A stretch of DNA of 64,000 nt, taken from contig NC_057808.1 in NCBI RefSeq assembly GCF_018294505.1, positions 355,372,696 through 355,436,695 on the forward strand. The letters are read 5' to 3'. The notes beneath the pieces were generated by a model that saw only the letters and a program-made list of their open reading frames with translations, did no database searches and had not been told where the DNA came from. A program made the position numbers and the translations under genes. This document shows positions 11,362-22,419 of this stretch, piece by piece. Source of the DNA: Triticum aestivum (lineage: Eukaryota; Streptophyta; Magnoliopsida; Poales; Poaceae). How positions within the stretch are numbered: the first letter of the stretch is position 1; the number at the start of each line of letters is the position of its first letter.

Positions 11362-11808
11362 GGCCTACGGGCTGCGGAGCCGAGGGGGCGATTGTGGGAT
11401 TTACTGCGCCCACGACCCCATGCCCCCACCTTTATCGCGTGAGTTACTGCGCGCAGTAACTCCGTGGGAAACTCAACCGCCCACCTCGGCCGCAGCGGAT
11501 CCGCTCACGTACCGAGGCCCGGTAGTGGCAGACCCCGCCCGCAGGCGCGTCCCATCGCGCGCGTGGGCTGGCAGACCAGCCCGGCCGCTCGACGTCACAT
11601 GACCTGCCCACGACGAGCGGCGGCCTGGAAGCTTAGCAAGCATGCGACCTAGTTCCCGCCGTCGCATTCGGAGTTTTGGACATGTCGGCATGGACGAGGC
11701 CGACTCCCGCCAGGTGGCTCGTCAGAAGTCGGACGAAGCTCCACCTCAAGCACTTGGAGAAGGAAACTGTTGAGGCTCCTCGACTACTTAGCCGCGGCAC
11801 CTCACCAG
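11362..11808. other. G1 spacer between antisense gene promoter and 3' LTR
   Basis: GC-rich non-coding sequence upstream of the antisense promoter. I see no gene or repeat in it. Confidence 0.5.
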
Positions 11809-11821
11809 CTTCGGGGACTAC
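11809..11821 (+). other. Polypurine-tract region of G1
   Basis: CTTCGGGGACTAC immediately before the LTR start TGTCGG. G-rich priming site for plus-strand synthesis; the same CGGGGACTAC core recurs in the antisense-gene introns. Confidence 0.55.
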
Positions 11822-12981
11822 TGTCGGAGTAATGGGCCACGGGTAGGCTAACCCGAGTCCCTGAACCTTCCAAGACATCGGGGCTGGCTGCGCCCCTCAA
11901 GGCATCAAGACGAAGTGCCGCCTTCTGGTGGCCGGCTGGAGGAATAGCCGGCTGCCCGTAGACGGCCGAGTTCCAGAAGCCGGCATCAAGACAAGCCGAC
12001 TCCTAGTGGGCGGCTTCCAGAGAAGCCGGCCCCTAGCAGTCGGCCCGTGGCGCCCTCAAAGTCTGCGCCCCCATTAAGAAGACAAGATGGGGCAAGGCAA
12101 CAGTGAAGCCCATCCCTCCCGTATCCAGGGACGGGCGTGGCCACAGTGCACCGTACAGGCGGAGATCTCCGCCCGGCGCGGCACTGTTGCCACTCCACCC
12201 CTGACGTCACCGCAGGCAGGCGGAGCCCTGCTCCCACGACGGCCTATCGGTACGGCCTGCAGGCGGCGGGCCCTACCAGGCAGCAAGGGCCCGGAAGACG
12301 GCGGAGGCCGAACCAGTCGGACTCGAGGGAGGCCGGCTTCCAGCAGGCGGCCCGCTCCCCCCTCGGGGCCTGTGCACCATTAACCAGATAAGACACGGAG
12401 TGGCTACAGCGATCTCCCACCAGGCGGCGTAACTGTAGCCACGCTCCCCTGACCAAGCCCGCGTCATTAACAGCACGGCTACAGTAATCAGCAACCGGCA
12501 AGACCCGCGAGCGGCGGGAGCAGCCTGTCGGCGCCGTACCAGACCAGTCGGCGGGGCCCACCAGGCGGCGGGCCCTAGGGGCCGGCGGAGAAGCCAGCGG
12601 CCAGAGAGACTGACAGCTGGGTCCTACTCCCAGCCGGATTACCATTGTACCCCTGGAGGGTAGGCCTATATAAACCCCCCAGGGCACCCATGCAAAGGGT
12701 TGGAACCTGTTAGAATTAGACCAGCACCTAGGGGGAAGGAGAGCAAGCCTTGCCTTCTTCCACCTCTAGCATACAGCTCGAGGAACGCCATTGTACTCAC
12801 TAGTGCCTTAGTGATCATGCGGAGACCCCGCAGAGCAGGACTAGGGGTGTTATCTCCTAGGAGAGCCCCGAACCTGGGTAAAGTACGCCGGCGTTCGTGT
12901 CTACGCCTCATCCCGCTTCCAGGCACCGGCGACGTTCTACTCGCTCCCACCATGATAAGCCATCCTTTGGCATATGTCGCA
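11822..12981 (+). mobile_element. G1 3' LTR
   Basis: Starts TGTCGGAGTAATGGG directly after the PPT. It has a TATA box (TATATAAA, 12,667-12,674) and is followed within about 40 bp by G2 gag sequence. I place the right end at GTCGCA (12,981) because it ends in CA, but it could be up to about 35 bp further. The U3 part is rich in AGCCGGC words and inverted repeats. Confidence 0.65.
12094..12491. promoter_or_regulatory. Palindrome array in G1 U3
   Basis: Contains the perfect 16-bp palindrome GGCGGAGATCTCCGCC (12,158-12,173), arms GGCAACAGTG/CACTGTTGCC (12,096-12,105 and 12,182-12,191) and GTGGCTACAG/CTGTAGCCAC (12,400-12,409 and 12,433-12,442). A CATTAA-centred module occurs three times (about 12,071, 12,369 and 12,466). 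Lies upstream of the LTR TATA box, so it may be enhancer sequence. Confidence 0.5.
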
Positions 12982-13018
12982 CTCAACCCCCGAAAGCCCG
13001 TTCGGCCGTTGCGCCGAC

Positions 13019-14255
13019 GATGACTTCTCGGGTCATCAAAAACAGCCTCCACGTCGGCTCGGGATTCGCCGAGCAGATGGACCCAATGGAGCTCTCTTCC
13101 TTGAACGAGCTCTTGGATCGCATCGCTGCCTTGGGAGTCGCTATGGACTATGATCGGATCGGGCTTAAACCCGACCAAAGGGAGATTCACTCTCCGCCGG
13201 TCACCCATCAGATAGCGGTGGTGGAGGAGCAACGCATCAATTCTTCCTCTATCTTGAGGACAAACTATGTCCGGATTCCCGAGCTCTCCGAGCCGGATAC
13301 CCGTCTACGGGAGGACATGCCCCAAGCTTTGAACCTAGAATCAGACAGCAGGCCAGATCTATTGGGCATCATCCCAGAGCCCGAACTGCTAAGCTTGGAA
13401 GCTCCTCCGCCCCTGGGTCTCAGATCGGGTCAGGGTTCAGACCTAAATCTACCCACCCACCCAGATATAAGTGATCTTTCCCACATTAGACAAGAGCCCC
13501 AAGAGACAGTACATCACTATTGGGCCAGATTCCTCCTTGTAATGAGCAAGGTCAAGGACTGTCGCGAGGAAGATGCAATTTCATTCTTTTGCAAAAATTG
13601 CACGGACAAGGGAATCCTCAACCCATAAGTCACCGTCACATAGCACACTTCGCTGACTTGGCGACCATAGTACAGAAGTACTGTGCGATGGAAAGCGCCT
13701 GGAAAACCCAAACAAAATTCTGGGACCCTCCGGCTCTCACCGAATCCCCCGTCCGAACTAAAAGGGTGTACTCTCGTAAGTCACCCGATACAATTACAAA
13801 GAAACAAAATCCCACTATAGGGCGTGGAACTGTATTGGAGGGATGGCTCAATGGGCCATGCAAAATTCACAGCACAGTGGATACCATGCCAACATAGCCT
13901 TAGAGCATGTTGGATACTCTGGCAGGTGGCCAAGAGTGGCGAGGATATCCTCATCAACAATACAACAGAGCACCATCCCGTGGAAAATAACAATACAGTA
14001 TTGACAGTCTTCGAGACCTTCGCCTCAAATAATAGGCGTAAGCGAGCACTCCGCAGCCTTGCCGAAGTCTGCCACGTGGCAGCAATAAATCCATGGAGCG
14101 ATACGGCTATAACCTTCAATGCCAGTGATGAACCTAAATTCCGAACAGCCCGAGCACCAGCCGCCTTGGTCCTTAGTCCAATTGTGGACGGCTTCCGGCT
14201 TACTAAAGTGCTCATGGACGGTGGCAGCGGAAGACTCTTCGAAAAATGGAAATAG
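13019..14255 (+). pseudogene. G2 gag and start of protease, frameshifted
   Basis: Gag of G2. The frame that begins at 13,022 shows a leucine-rich helix (MELSSLNELLDRI), a variable middle and the gag core (DISDLSHIRQEPQETVHHYWARF...VKDCREEDAISFFC) before a stop at 13,626. Coding similarity continues in another frame (ISHRHIAHFADLATIVQKYCAMESAW) and then a C-H-C zinc motif (GPCKIH...HSLRACW). A third frame carries the protease start ALVLSPIVDGF...LMDGGSG. The segment after DGGSG is shortened, so the protease active-site region is damaged. At least three frame changes are needed to read it through. Confidence 0.7.
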
Positions 14256-17200
14256 ACAAAAGCCGCATTGAGCAAAGCAGCACGACCTTCAGAGGAATCA
14301 TCCCTAGTCGGGAGGTACAATGTGCAGGAAAAATCACACTAGATGTGGTATTCGGCACGCCGGAGAATTATAGGTCCGAAGAAATCACATTCCAAGTGGC
14401 CCCGTTCAGTAGCGGATACCACGCCCTTCTAGGGCGGGAGGCATTCACGATCTTCCAAGCTATACCCCATTACGGGTACATGAAGCTCAAAATGCCCGGG
14501 CCCAATGGAATCATCACTCTAGCTAGTGATCCGGACATAGCACTCCGCGCCGAAAATAAAACCGCCGCACTAGCCCTCGAGGCGTTATCCGAAGCCCTTG
14601 CGGCCGAAGAACTAACCGCGCTGCGCTCCACAGTGGACAAGGACGACGTGATACTCGACAAAAGACCCAAGTCCACCTCTTTTAAACCAGCAGACGAAAT
14701 AGTCAAGTTCCAAGTCCACCCAACGGACTCTACAAAAACAGCATCCATCGGGGCACAGTTAAACCCCACAGTAGACGCCGCACTACGGGAGTTCTTGCGT
14801 GAGAATTGGGACATATTCGCCTGGCATCCTTCAGACATGCCAGGAATCCCACGCAGGCTGGCCGAGCATAGCCTTAACATTCTAAAGGGGTTCAAGCCGG
14901 TCAAGCAGACTCTTCGCCGTTTCTCTGAGCCTAAGCGACAAGCCATGGGAGAGGAGCTAGCCAAGTTACTTGAGGCCGGATTCATTAGAGAAATAAAACA
15001 TCCGGACTGGCTAGCAAACCTGGTGATGGTACCAAAGAAGGACAAATCCTGGCGCCTATGCGTCGATTTCAAGGACCTTAACAAGGCTTGCCCCAAGGAT
15101 CCCTTCCTCGTCCCCCGCATCGATCAATTTATCGATGCTACCACAGGACACGACTCATTGTGTTTCCTCGACGCATACTCCGGATACCATCAAATCAAGA
15201 TGGCGGAGTCCGATCAAGCCGCAACGGCATTTATCACTCCATATGGCCCCTTCTGTTTTAACACCATGCCTTTCGGGCTCAAAAACGCCGGTGCAACCTA
15301 TCAACGCATGATTCAGACATGCTTGGAAACACAAATTGGCAAAACAATGGAGGCATACGTAGACGATGTGGTCATTAAAACCAGACACGTCGAATCCTTA
15401 ATAGACGACTTGAGGCTCACGTTCGACAATCTCCGAACATACGACATCAAGCTCAATCCGGAAAAATGCGTTTTCGGCGTGCCCGCCGGAAAGCTCTTGG
15501 GCTTCATTGTCTCCAGTAGAGGAATTGAAGCAAATCCGGCTAAAATCCGAGCTCTGTCACAGTTGGCTATCCCAACAGACCTCAAGCAAATCAAAAAATT
15601 AACTGGATGCGTGGCTGCCTTAAGCCGCTTTATCTCCCGATTAGGAGAAAAGGCAGTACCCCTTTATCGCCTTCTTCGATGCACCAAACACTTCGAGTGG
15701 ACGGATGCGGCCACGGCCGGATTGGAAGAAATAAAAGCCGTTTTGGCCACCAACCCAATCTTGGCCGTGCCAAATGTCGGCGAACCAATGCTGTTATATA
15801 TAGCGGCAGCACACCAAGTTGTAAGCGCAGTGCTCGTCGTCGAACGAGAAACGGACGGACATAAGTTCCCACTTCAAAAACCGGTATACTATGTATCCAC
15901 TGTCCTCACTCCATGCAAATCACGGTACCCACATTATCAAAAGTAGCATACACGGTCTTCATGGCATCCCGGAAATTACGACACTACTTTCAAGAGTGTT
16001 CAGTTACGGTGGCCTCTGAAGTACCACTCAACGACATAATAAATAACCGCGATGCCACGGGCCGGATTGCTAAATGGGCCATTGAGCTCCTCCCGTTCGA
16101 CATAACATACAAACCACGGCGGGCCATTAAGTCGCAAGTACTGGCTGATTTCGTCGCCGAATGGACAGAAGCCGAACTCCCTAAAGAGTACGGCGCGTAC
16201 TCCAATTGGATCATGCACTTTGACGGCTCTAAGATGCTGGCTGGTCTGGGGGCAGGCGTCGTCCTGACATCCCCCACCGGAGATACAGTACAATACGTAC
16301 TCCAAATATTATACACAGACTCCAACAACGCAGCAGAATACGAGGCCCTGTTGCATGGTCTCCGGATGGCAGTCTCCATGGGCATTCGACGCCTAGAAGT
16401 GCGTGGGGATTCGAACCTCGCAATATCTCAAATAAATGGAGACTTTAACGCTAAGGACCCAAAAATGGTGGCTTACCGCAACGCCGTCCTCAAAATGTCA
16501 GCTCGGTTCGAGGGGCTCGAATTCCACCATGTGGCCCGAGAAAATAATCAAGCGGCGGATATCCTCGCCCGCATCGGCGCTAAACGCGACCCTGTCCCAC
16601 CTAATATCTTCTTGGAAAGGCTGTTTAAGCCATCCGTGGTGTGGGAAGGGGAGACCGGCAACACCAGTCCGGATCCGGCCACAACACCATATCCCGAACA
16701 CTCTGACATAATCGAAGGCTCCGCCACCGAAATAACACCTTCGGCCCACGTGATTATGGCGGTCATCGCCCCGTGGACAGAACCCTTCTTGGCTTACCTA
16801 AATAAGCAAGAACTCCCCGAGGACCCAAACGAGGCACGTTGCATTGTGCGACGGTCTAAAGCCTACAAGGTCCATGAGGGAGAGCTTTATAAGAAAAGCG
16901 CTACCGGAGTACTTCAAAGGTGCATCTCCGAAGAGGAAGGATGGCAACTTTTGGCAGAAATTCATGCTGGACTTGGCGGCCACCACGCCGCAGATCGGGC
17001 CCTTGTAAGCAAGGCCTTCCGTACAGGTTTTTACTGGCCGACGGCCCACGCAGACGCACAGGACCTCGTTCAACGTTGCGTCGGTTGCCAGGTTTTTGCA
17101 AACCAAAGCCATATGCCACCTACCGCTCTCCAAATAATCCCCATTACGTGGCCCTTTGCGGTCTGGGGGCTTGATATGGTCGGACCCCTTAAAGGGGGAA

Positions 17201-18003
17201 GCCATAAGAAAAAATACCTATTGGTCATGGTGGAGAAATTCACCAAATGGATAGAAGCCAAACCAGTTAAAACGGCCAAATCCGAACCAGTGATAGACTT
17301 CATATCAAGGGTTGTACACCGTTACGACGTCCCCCACAGCATCATCACCGATAATGGCTCCAACTTTACAGACGACGAGGTAAAATCTTGGTGCGGCAAC
17401 ATGGGCATTAAGCTCGATTATGCCTCCGTCTATCACCCCCAAACAAACGGTCGGGTCGAACGGGCAAATGGTCTCATTATGAGCGGCATTAAACCCAGAT
17501 AGTGCGATCCTTGAAGGAATCAGATACGCACTGGGTCGAGGAGCTCGACTCTATACTATGGGGGCTGCGGACCACGCCGAACCGCACTACCGGATACACA
17601 CCGTTCTTTATGGTATACGGCGCAGAGGCGGTACTTCCCTGCGACATAATTCAAGACTCACCTCGAGTGCGCATGTACGAAGAGAAAGAAGCCGAGCTTG
17701 ATCAGCAGGACAGTTTGGACGCCCTGGAGGAGGAGCGTGACGTGGCAAAAGTCCGCTCCGCATTCTATCAGCAATAGGCTCGACGGTATCAAAGCAGAGA
17801 AGTACGGGCCAAAACATATAACGTCGGCAAACTGTTCTACGCCTACCGGAGAAGAAAAAGAACAAGATCAAGCCTAAATAGGAAGGTCCCTTCATCATTG
17901 ATAAAGTTCTCACCGGTGGAGCATACCGTCTGCGTGATGCATCGGACAATCGACTCGAGCCAAACCCTTGTAACGCGGCCAGACTCCGAAGATTCTACGC
18001 CTA
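14246..18003 (+). pseudogene. G2 pol: protease end, RT, RNase H, integrase
   Basis: Long reading blocks 14,246-15,946, 15,913-17,502 and 17,502-17,777 give a nearly complete pol. Block 1: protease end (LLGREAFTIFQAIPHYGYMK), RT (DAYSGYHQIKM, FGLKNAGATYQR, catalytic YVDD at 15,356-15,367). Block 2: RNase H (MHFDGSKMLAGLGAG, AEYEALLHGL, GDSNLAISQI), integrase HHCC finger (GHHA...CVGCQVF) and core (GLDMVGPL, ITDNGSNF, NGRVERAN). Block 3: integrase C-terminal region (GLRTTPNRTTGYTPFF). Frameshifts at about 15,913-15,946 and 17,500 and stops after 17,777 disable it. Damage is light compared with C1 or C3, so this is a moderately old copy. Confidence 0.85.
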
Positions 18004-18826
18004 GTGCCGGACTCTGTGTTCATCTCCTTACCTCCGCCCTTTTATATATATATATATCCGCTATCTGTCTTTTTTTCTTTCCTTCTTCCCTTTTTCTTCA
18101 TGGCATTAAAAGCTTAAAGTGTATCTTGACTACACAATCTTGACGCGCCATGCGTGCTCATTATACCTGGGGGCTTCTTATACAGAAGCTTAATATAATT
18201 ATATTCCGGGCCTTACGCCCCCTGCACATGTGTTACTTTTCCACATGTACCTTTTCTTCGCCATTATATGCATCGATATGACTTAAGTTTTGGCCAAGTT
18301 GGGTTGCCTGGCTCTTGTGTTTATGCCCTACGTTCCCGTTAATTCGGCTAGGGCATAAGGGGAGCACCTCTGCGATTGTTACTGCCGGGTCAGCCGGAGG
18401 TGTACCTCAGACTGGGTGAGCCAAAAGCTAGCATTCTTAAGGGAATATTCGGTCGGTGAACAAAAGATTACTTTTACTTATTGCAATACATGCCCCCAGA
18501 TGTTTATATCCTGCGTCTCTTTTCGCAGTTCGGATATGCACATTAATGCATGCGTACCCAGGGAAAGGAACCCTTAACGGAACTATTCTCCCTGGAAGAT
18601 GTTTCTTACTATCCATGTAATATAACATAGCTAGTTGGGTACTTGTCTGTTCAAGCACTTATGACCCCTACGCCTGGTTTCCACGCATACCCCGGTTTTT
18701 ACATAACTGAGCGGGTATTCGGATACACTCCGGATTGTCGGGTCCGGAGGTCGAAGCGAAAAGGTCCGCCATGACAAATGATTTACAATCCGACTAGGGA
18801 CAAAATATGTCATTTGAAGTACACAG
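18004..18826. other. G2 spacer between pol and antisense gene
   Basis: Non-coding. A short (TA)n tract lies at about 18,042-18,057 followed by a pyrimidine-rich stretch to about 18,100. No supported gene. Confidence 0.5.
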
Positions 18827-21633
18827 TCACTTAGACTGACTAAATTCTTCTTCTATACCATCCAAAAGGCTGTCTAGCCTACAATCCTGTTGGGAATACT
18901 TTGCGGCTAATTTTACCTGGTCATATACCAGACTAACGGGGATCTCTTTCCCATCGGACCCTACAGGTCCGACCTCGGCCATGTGGTTCGGGTCAGCCTT
19001 GGTATATCGCATCTTCACCATGGCCCAGGCTTCCCTTGCACCTTGTCGGCAGGCCGATATCTTCCATAATCGGAAGCGCCGCCGCGCTCCCTTGAGCATC
19101 TCTACGAGCTCCCCCATGCCTCCTAGCAGGGAGGCGGATGGCCACAAGGCCTGGGCAATGCCCTGCATCACCTGCCGAACTTGTTCGTGCAGTTGTGAGA
19201 GCTCTTACAGAAGATCGCCTGCAGATCCGGGCATCTCCTCTTCGGGACGACCCGTCAGCATACCTACAGATATAACTCTGTTAGCCGGTTTCTTCGCCGA
19301 ACTCTATAAAAGTTCGTTCAAGCACTTACTAAATATGCCGCGTCGAAGCCTCTTGTTCTCCTTTACGGAGTCCGCAAGCTGGGCTCGAACATCTTTCAGT
19401 TAAACGCCCAGCCGGGTATTGGCATCTTGGAGATCGTTTTTCTCCCGCCTAACCTGCGTAAGCACGCGCTCGCCAGCCTTTAGCTGTCGTTGAGCATGTT
19501 GCTCATCCCCTCGCACGACCCCCGGATTCACTCCGGGGTCATCTGCAGAATCTATTGTTAGATTTGCGTGCATGCCGAATACTAACTGGTACATGTCATT
19601 CTTTTTGATAGAAACAAGTGTTACCAGATGGGGCCTTCTCAGACTCCTTCATTGCGGCAACTGCAGCCCGTAGCTGGGCTTTGCACTCCTCCAGCTCTTG
19701 AGACAACTGGGTATTCTTCTCCGTAAGAACCTACGCAAACAATGATCCTTAAATCAGTTGTGCCAACTGTTTCAAGTCTCAGGGGCTACTGATATACATA
19801 ATTATTAGATTTTTCTTACCCGTATATCCTTTACATACTGGTCCGTGGCTCTGGCAAGACCATTTTGAGCAGCTCGGATGTACGCGTCTCCCGAGTTGAA
19901 GGCATCGAATGCCTCCTGAGAGAAACAAGCGTCGCGGAGTACGGCCCGGCGATGCCTGTGATTCATGGCACTCTCCACTTCAGAATTCGTAGCGGACAGC
20001 CTATCTGCATCCTCTGTAGGAGGAACGTCCAGTGTTGGCCCCATGTTAGCTTCTGCCTCTAAGTCCGGCTCTGTAGCTCGGCTGGTGGAGGCGTGGCCGA
20101 CAGGCTCTCCGGATATGGTCCGGCGAGCGTTTTTCCTGCCAGGAACCAGGGACGTTATTATATTTCAAAAGACGACAACCACGGAGCGGGGTTCCTTTTC
20201 GTACCTCTGCGACGGCGTCTCAGTCCTGACCGCCTTCCTTTTAAGCCTACCCGGTTTCGATGCCCCTTGTTGGTGAGTCACTGCGGATTCGGCATGGCGT
20301 CCCGAGGACCTTCCCTGTAAGACACCATATGTGTGCGGTAGGTGAAGTGCAAAAAGGGATCCTTCTCGGAAGTTGGAACTCTGATTTACTTACATGCGAT
20401 GCAGGGAGCAGTCCAGGATAATCGGCTATGATGGCCACCAAGGCACCGTCGCAGCTGAATTGATAGAACGTCATGTCAATGAGCTCCACAAATGTGTCCG
20501 GATCTTCTTCGAGTCCGGGGTCGAGGGCCCGGTCAGGGTCCTCTGATTGTGGAGACGGGCAGTGGACCTCCCTCACAGCTTTTCGCAGTTCCTGCTATGA
20601 AATAGCAAGGTAAATACTTATGACGAAGAATGCGGGAAGGTTCGGAGTAAAAAGTAGCAGCTCACCCAGTCCGGGGGTTGTACATGGAGAATCCATCCCA
20701 TGGTTTAATGCGGATGAACTCCCCTTCCTCTCCTTTATATAAATCGGACAGTATTTTTGCTAGAGCAGCGACGGAGTCCGGTCCCTTATGACCGCAGCGG
20801 GTGGCATCGTCTTCTCCATTGAAGTGCCACATGGGTTGTCCACGATATTGAAGTGGTTGGACCCCCCGCATTATACATATTGACATAACCTCGATTATTG
20901 TCAATCCTGATTTGGCCAGCGTTTGTATCCGGCCCATCAGGTAAAGGACTTCTCCGTTATCTTCCTCCTGGGGGCTCCGAGGGCGCCAGCTGCGGCGTTT
21001 CTTCAAAGGGGCGTTGTCGAACTCAGGAAGGCCCATCCGAACAGGGTCTGGAAGGGGGGCGTCCTCCATATAAAACCACTCCGAAGGCCAGTCTTCGGAT
21101 GTCTTCTGCGGAGTACCGGACAGGTATCCGGTCCCGGCGATGCGCCATATCTCGGCTCCGCCTACTTGATATATTGACCCCTCCTGTGTACGGGGTACGA
21201 GGCAGAATAGCCTCTTCCATAGCTCGAAATGAGCTTCGCAGTCCAAAAACAGCTCGCAAAGGGTGATGTAGCCAGCGATGTGTAATATGGAGGCGGGAGT
21301 GAAATTATGCAGCTGGAGGTCGTAGAACTCCAGGAGCCCGCGGATGAACGGATGGATTGGAAATCCAAGCCCCCTTAATAAGTAAGGGACAAGGCATACC
21401 CGCTCCCCCATGGATGGGTTGGGAAAGCTCTCCGCTTGCTCCCCGCCGTTGTAAGTGGCAAGTCCGGCTCGAACGGGGACCATATACGCTGGAGGGAGAA
21501 ACCCCTGGGTCTGTAACTCTACTAATTGGCTGTGGGGGACGGAACACTTCTTCCAATTGCTTGGCTTAGGGCTACGGGAGCGAGAGGAGGAGCTCCGATG
21601 GCCGGCCATGATGGGATGGACTCTTCCGGGCAC
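18827..21633 (-). pseudogene. G2 antisense multi-exon gene (putative plant transposon protein)
   Basis: Spliced gene opposite to gag-pol, same plan as in G1. Exons from splice sites and coding continuity: 21633-20666, 20591-20394, 20314-20251, about 20140-19821, 19730-19625, about 19541-19340, about 19269-18827. Exon 1 is a single uninterrupted frame of about 320 codons with the conserved domain (FIRGLLEFYDLQLHNFTP, ITLCELFLDCEAHFELWKRLF, SEWFYMEDAPLPDP). The internal ATG at 21,609 may be the true start. Exon 5 encodes coiled coil (EKNTQLSQELEECKAQLRA). The last exon shares ALWP...GAREAWAMVKMRYTKADPNHMAEVGP with G1. In-frame stops occur in exon 6 (before LKDVRAQL) and exon 7 (before ELSQLHEQ). 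Function unknown; family recalled as PF04195. Confidence 0.7.
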
Positions 21634-21693
21634 GCTCCGATGGATACTCGCTATGGGAGGATGGTGTGATCTGGATCTGAGGATCCCCGTATC

Positions 21694-21701
21694 TTTAAAT
21701 A
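21694..21701 (-). promoter_or_regulatory. TATA box for the G2 antisense gene
   Basis: TATTTAAA on -, about 60-85 bp upstream of the two candidate ATGs (21,633 and 21,609). The equivalent position to the TATA box found in G1. Confidence 0.5.
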
Positions 21702-21922
21702 GATGGTTTACTTACATGGTTAGGGTGGCAAGTGTAAAAATTCCCCCACTTCTCGCATTCGCTCGACACGTGGAGGATAGCCATTATTAGGCGTAGAAGC
21801 CAAGGAGTGCAACATTCATGGGAAGCCGGACACTACTCAACAGGTACTCAGAATTTGGGGAAGAACCCGCCTTGCAATGCCAAAGACAATCTGCGCGCCG
21901 GACTCATCGTCATTGAAGCCTG

Positions 21923-21935
21923 GTTCGGGGGCTAC
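21923..21935 (+). other. Polypurine-tract region of G2
   Basis: GTTCGGGGGCTAC directly before the LTR start TGAGGGAG; very similar to the G1 tract. Confidence 0.55.
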
Positions 21936-22403
21936 TGAGGGAGTCCTGGATTAGGGGGTCCTCGGACAGCCGGACTGTACACTTTGGCCGGACATTTGGA
22001 CTATGAAGATACAAGATTGAAGACTTCGTCCCGTGTCCGGATGGGACTCTCCTTTGCGTGGAAGGCAAGCTTGGCAATTCGGATATGTAGATCTCCTCCT
22101 TTGTAACCGACTCTGTGTAACCCTAGCCCCTTCCGGTGTCTATATAAACCGGAGGGTCTAGTCCATAGAACAACAATCACAATCATAGGCTAGCTTCTAG
22201 GGTTTAGCCTCTACGATCTCGTGGTAGATCAACTCTTGTAATACTCATATCATCAAGATCAATCAAGCAGGAAGTAGGGTATTACCTCCATCGAGAGGGC
22301 CCGAACCTGGGTAAACATTGTGTCCCCCGCCTCCTGTTACCATCCGCCTTAGACGCACAGTTCGGGACCCCCTACCCGAGATCCGCCGGTTTTGACGCCG
22401 ACA
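21936..22403 (+). mobile_element. G2 3' LTR (468 bp)
   Basis: TGAGGGAGTCCTGG...CGCCGACA, with TG/CA ends. TATA box TATATAAA at 22,141-22,148, about 205 bp into the LTR. Short compared with G1's LTR (about 1.16 kb), another sign that the two are different families. Confidence 0.8.
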
Positions 22404-22419
22404 CCCACCCCTCGTTGCG

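Larger units (their letters stand above)
1..12981 (+). mobile_element. Ty3-gypsy retrotransposon G1 (5' part outside window), with antisense gene
   Basis: Partial gypsy element. Order on + is gag, protease, RT, RNase H, integrase, a spacer, an antisense multi-exon gene and a 3' LTR. RNase H before integrase, an integrase with HHCC finger and D,D,E core, and a DGG protease motif fit the Ty3-gypsy order and the Tat-type branch, whose members (Grande, RIRE2, Retand) are known to carry extra or antisense ORFs. The 5' LTR and PBS are left of the window. The right end sits inside the gag region of G2, so G1 is the younger of the two. Several frameshifts and stops make it non-autonomous now. The exact right boundary is uncertain (12,981 to about 13,018) because the partner LTR cannot be compared. 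Confidence 0.85.
12982..22403 (+). mobile_element. Ty3-gypsy retrotransposon G2 (right part), with antisense gene
   Basis: Second gypsy element with the same plan as G1: gag, protease, RT, RNase H, integrase on +, spacer, antisense multi-exon gene, PPT, 3' LTR. Its 5' LTR and gag N-terminus are to the left, separated by the G1 insertion, so they are outside the window. Protein and LTR sequences are clearly different from G1, so this is another family. The 3' LTR ends at 22,403 against LINE sequence. The target duplication cannot be checked because the left flank is not present. Confidence 0.85.

Noticed and set aside
18042..18057. (TA)n tract as a promoter
   Set aside because: Simple repeat in the G2 spacer, no gene start follows it.
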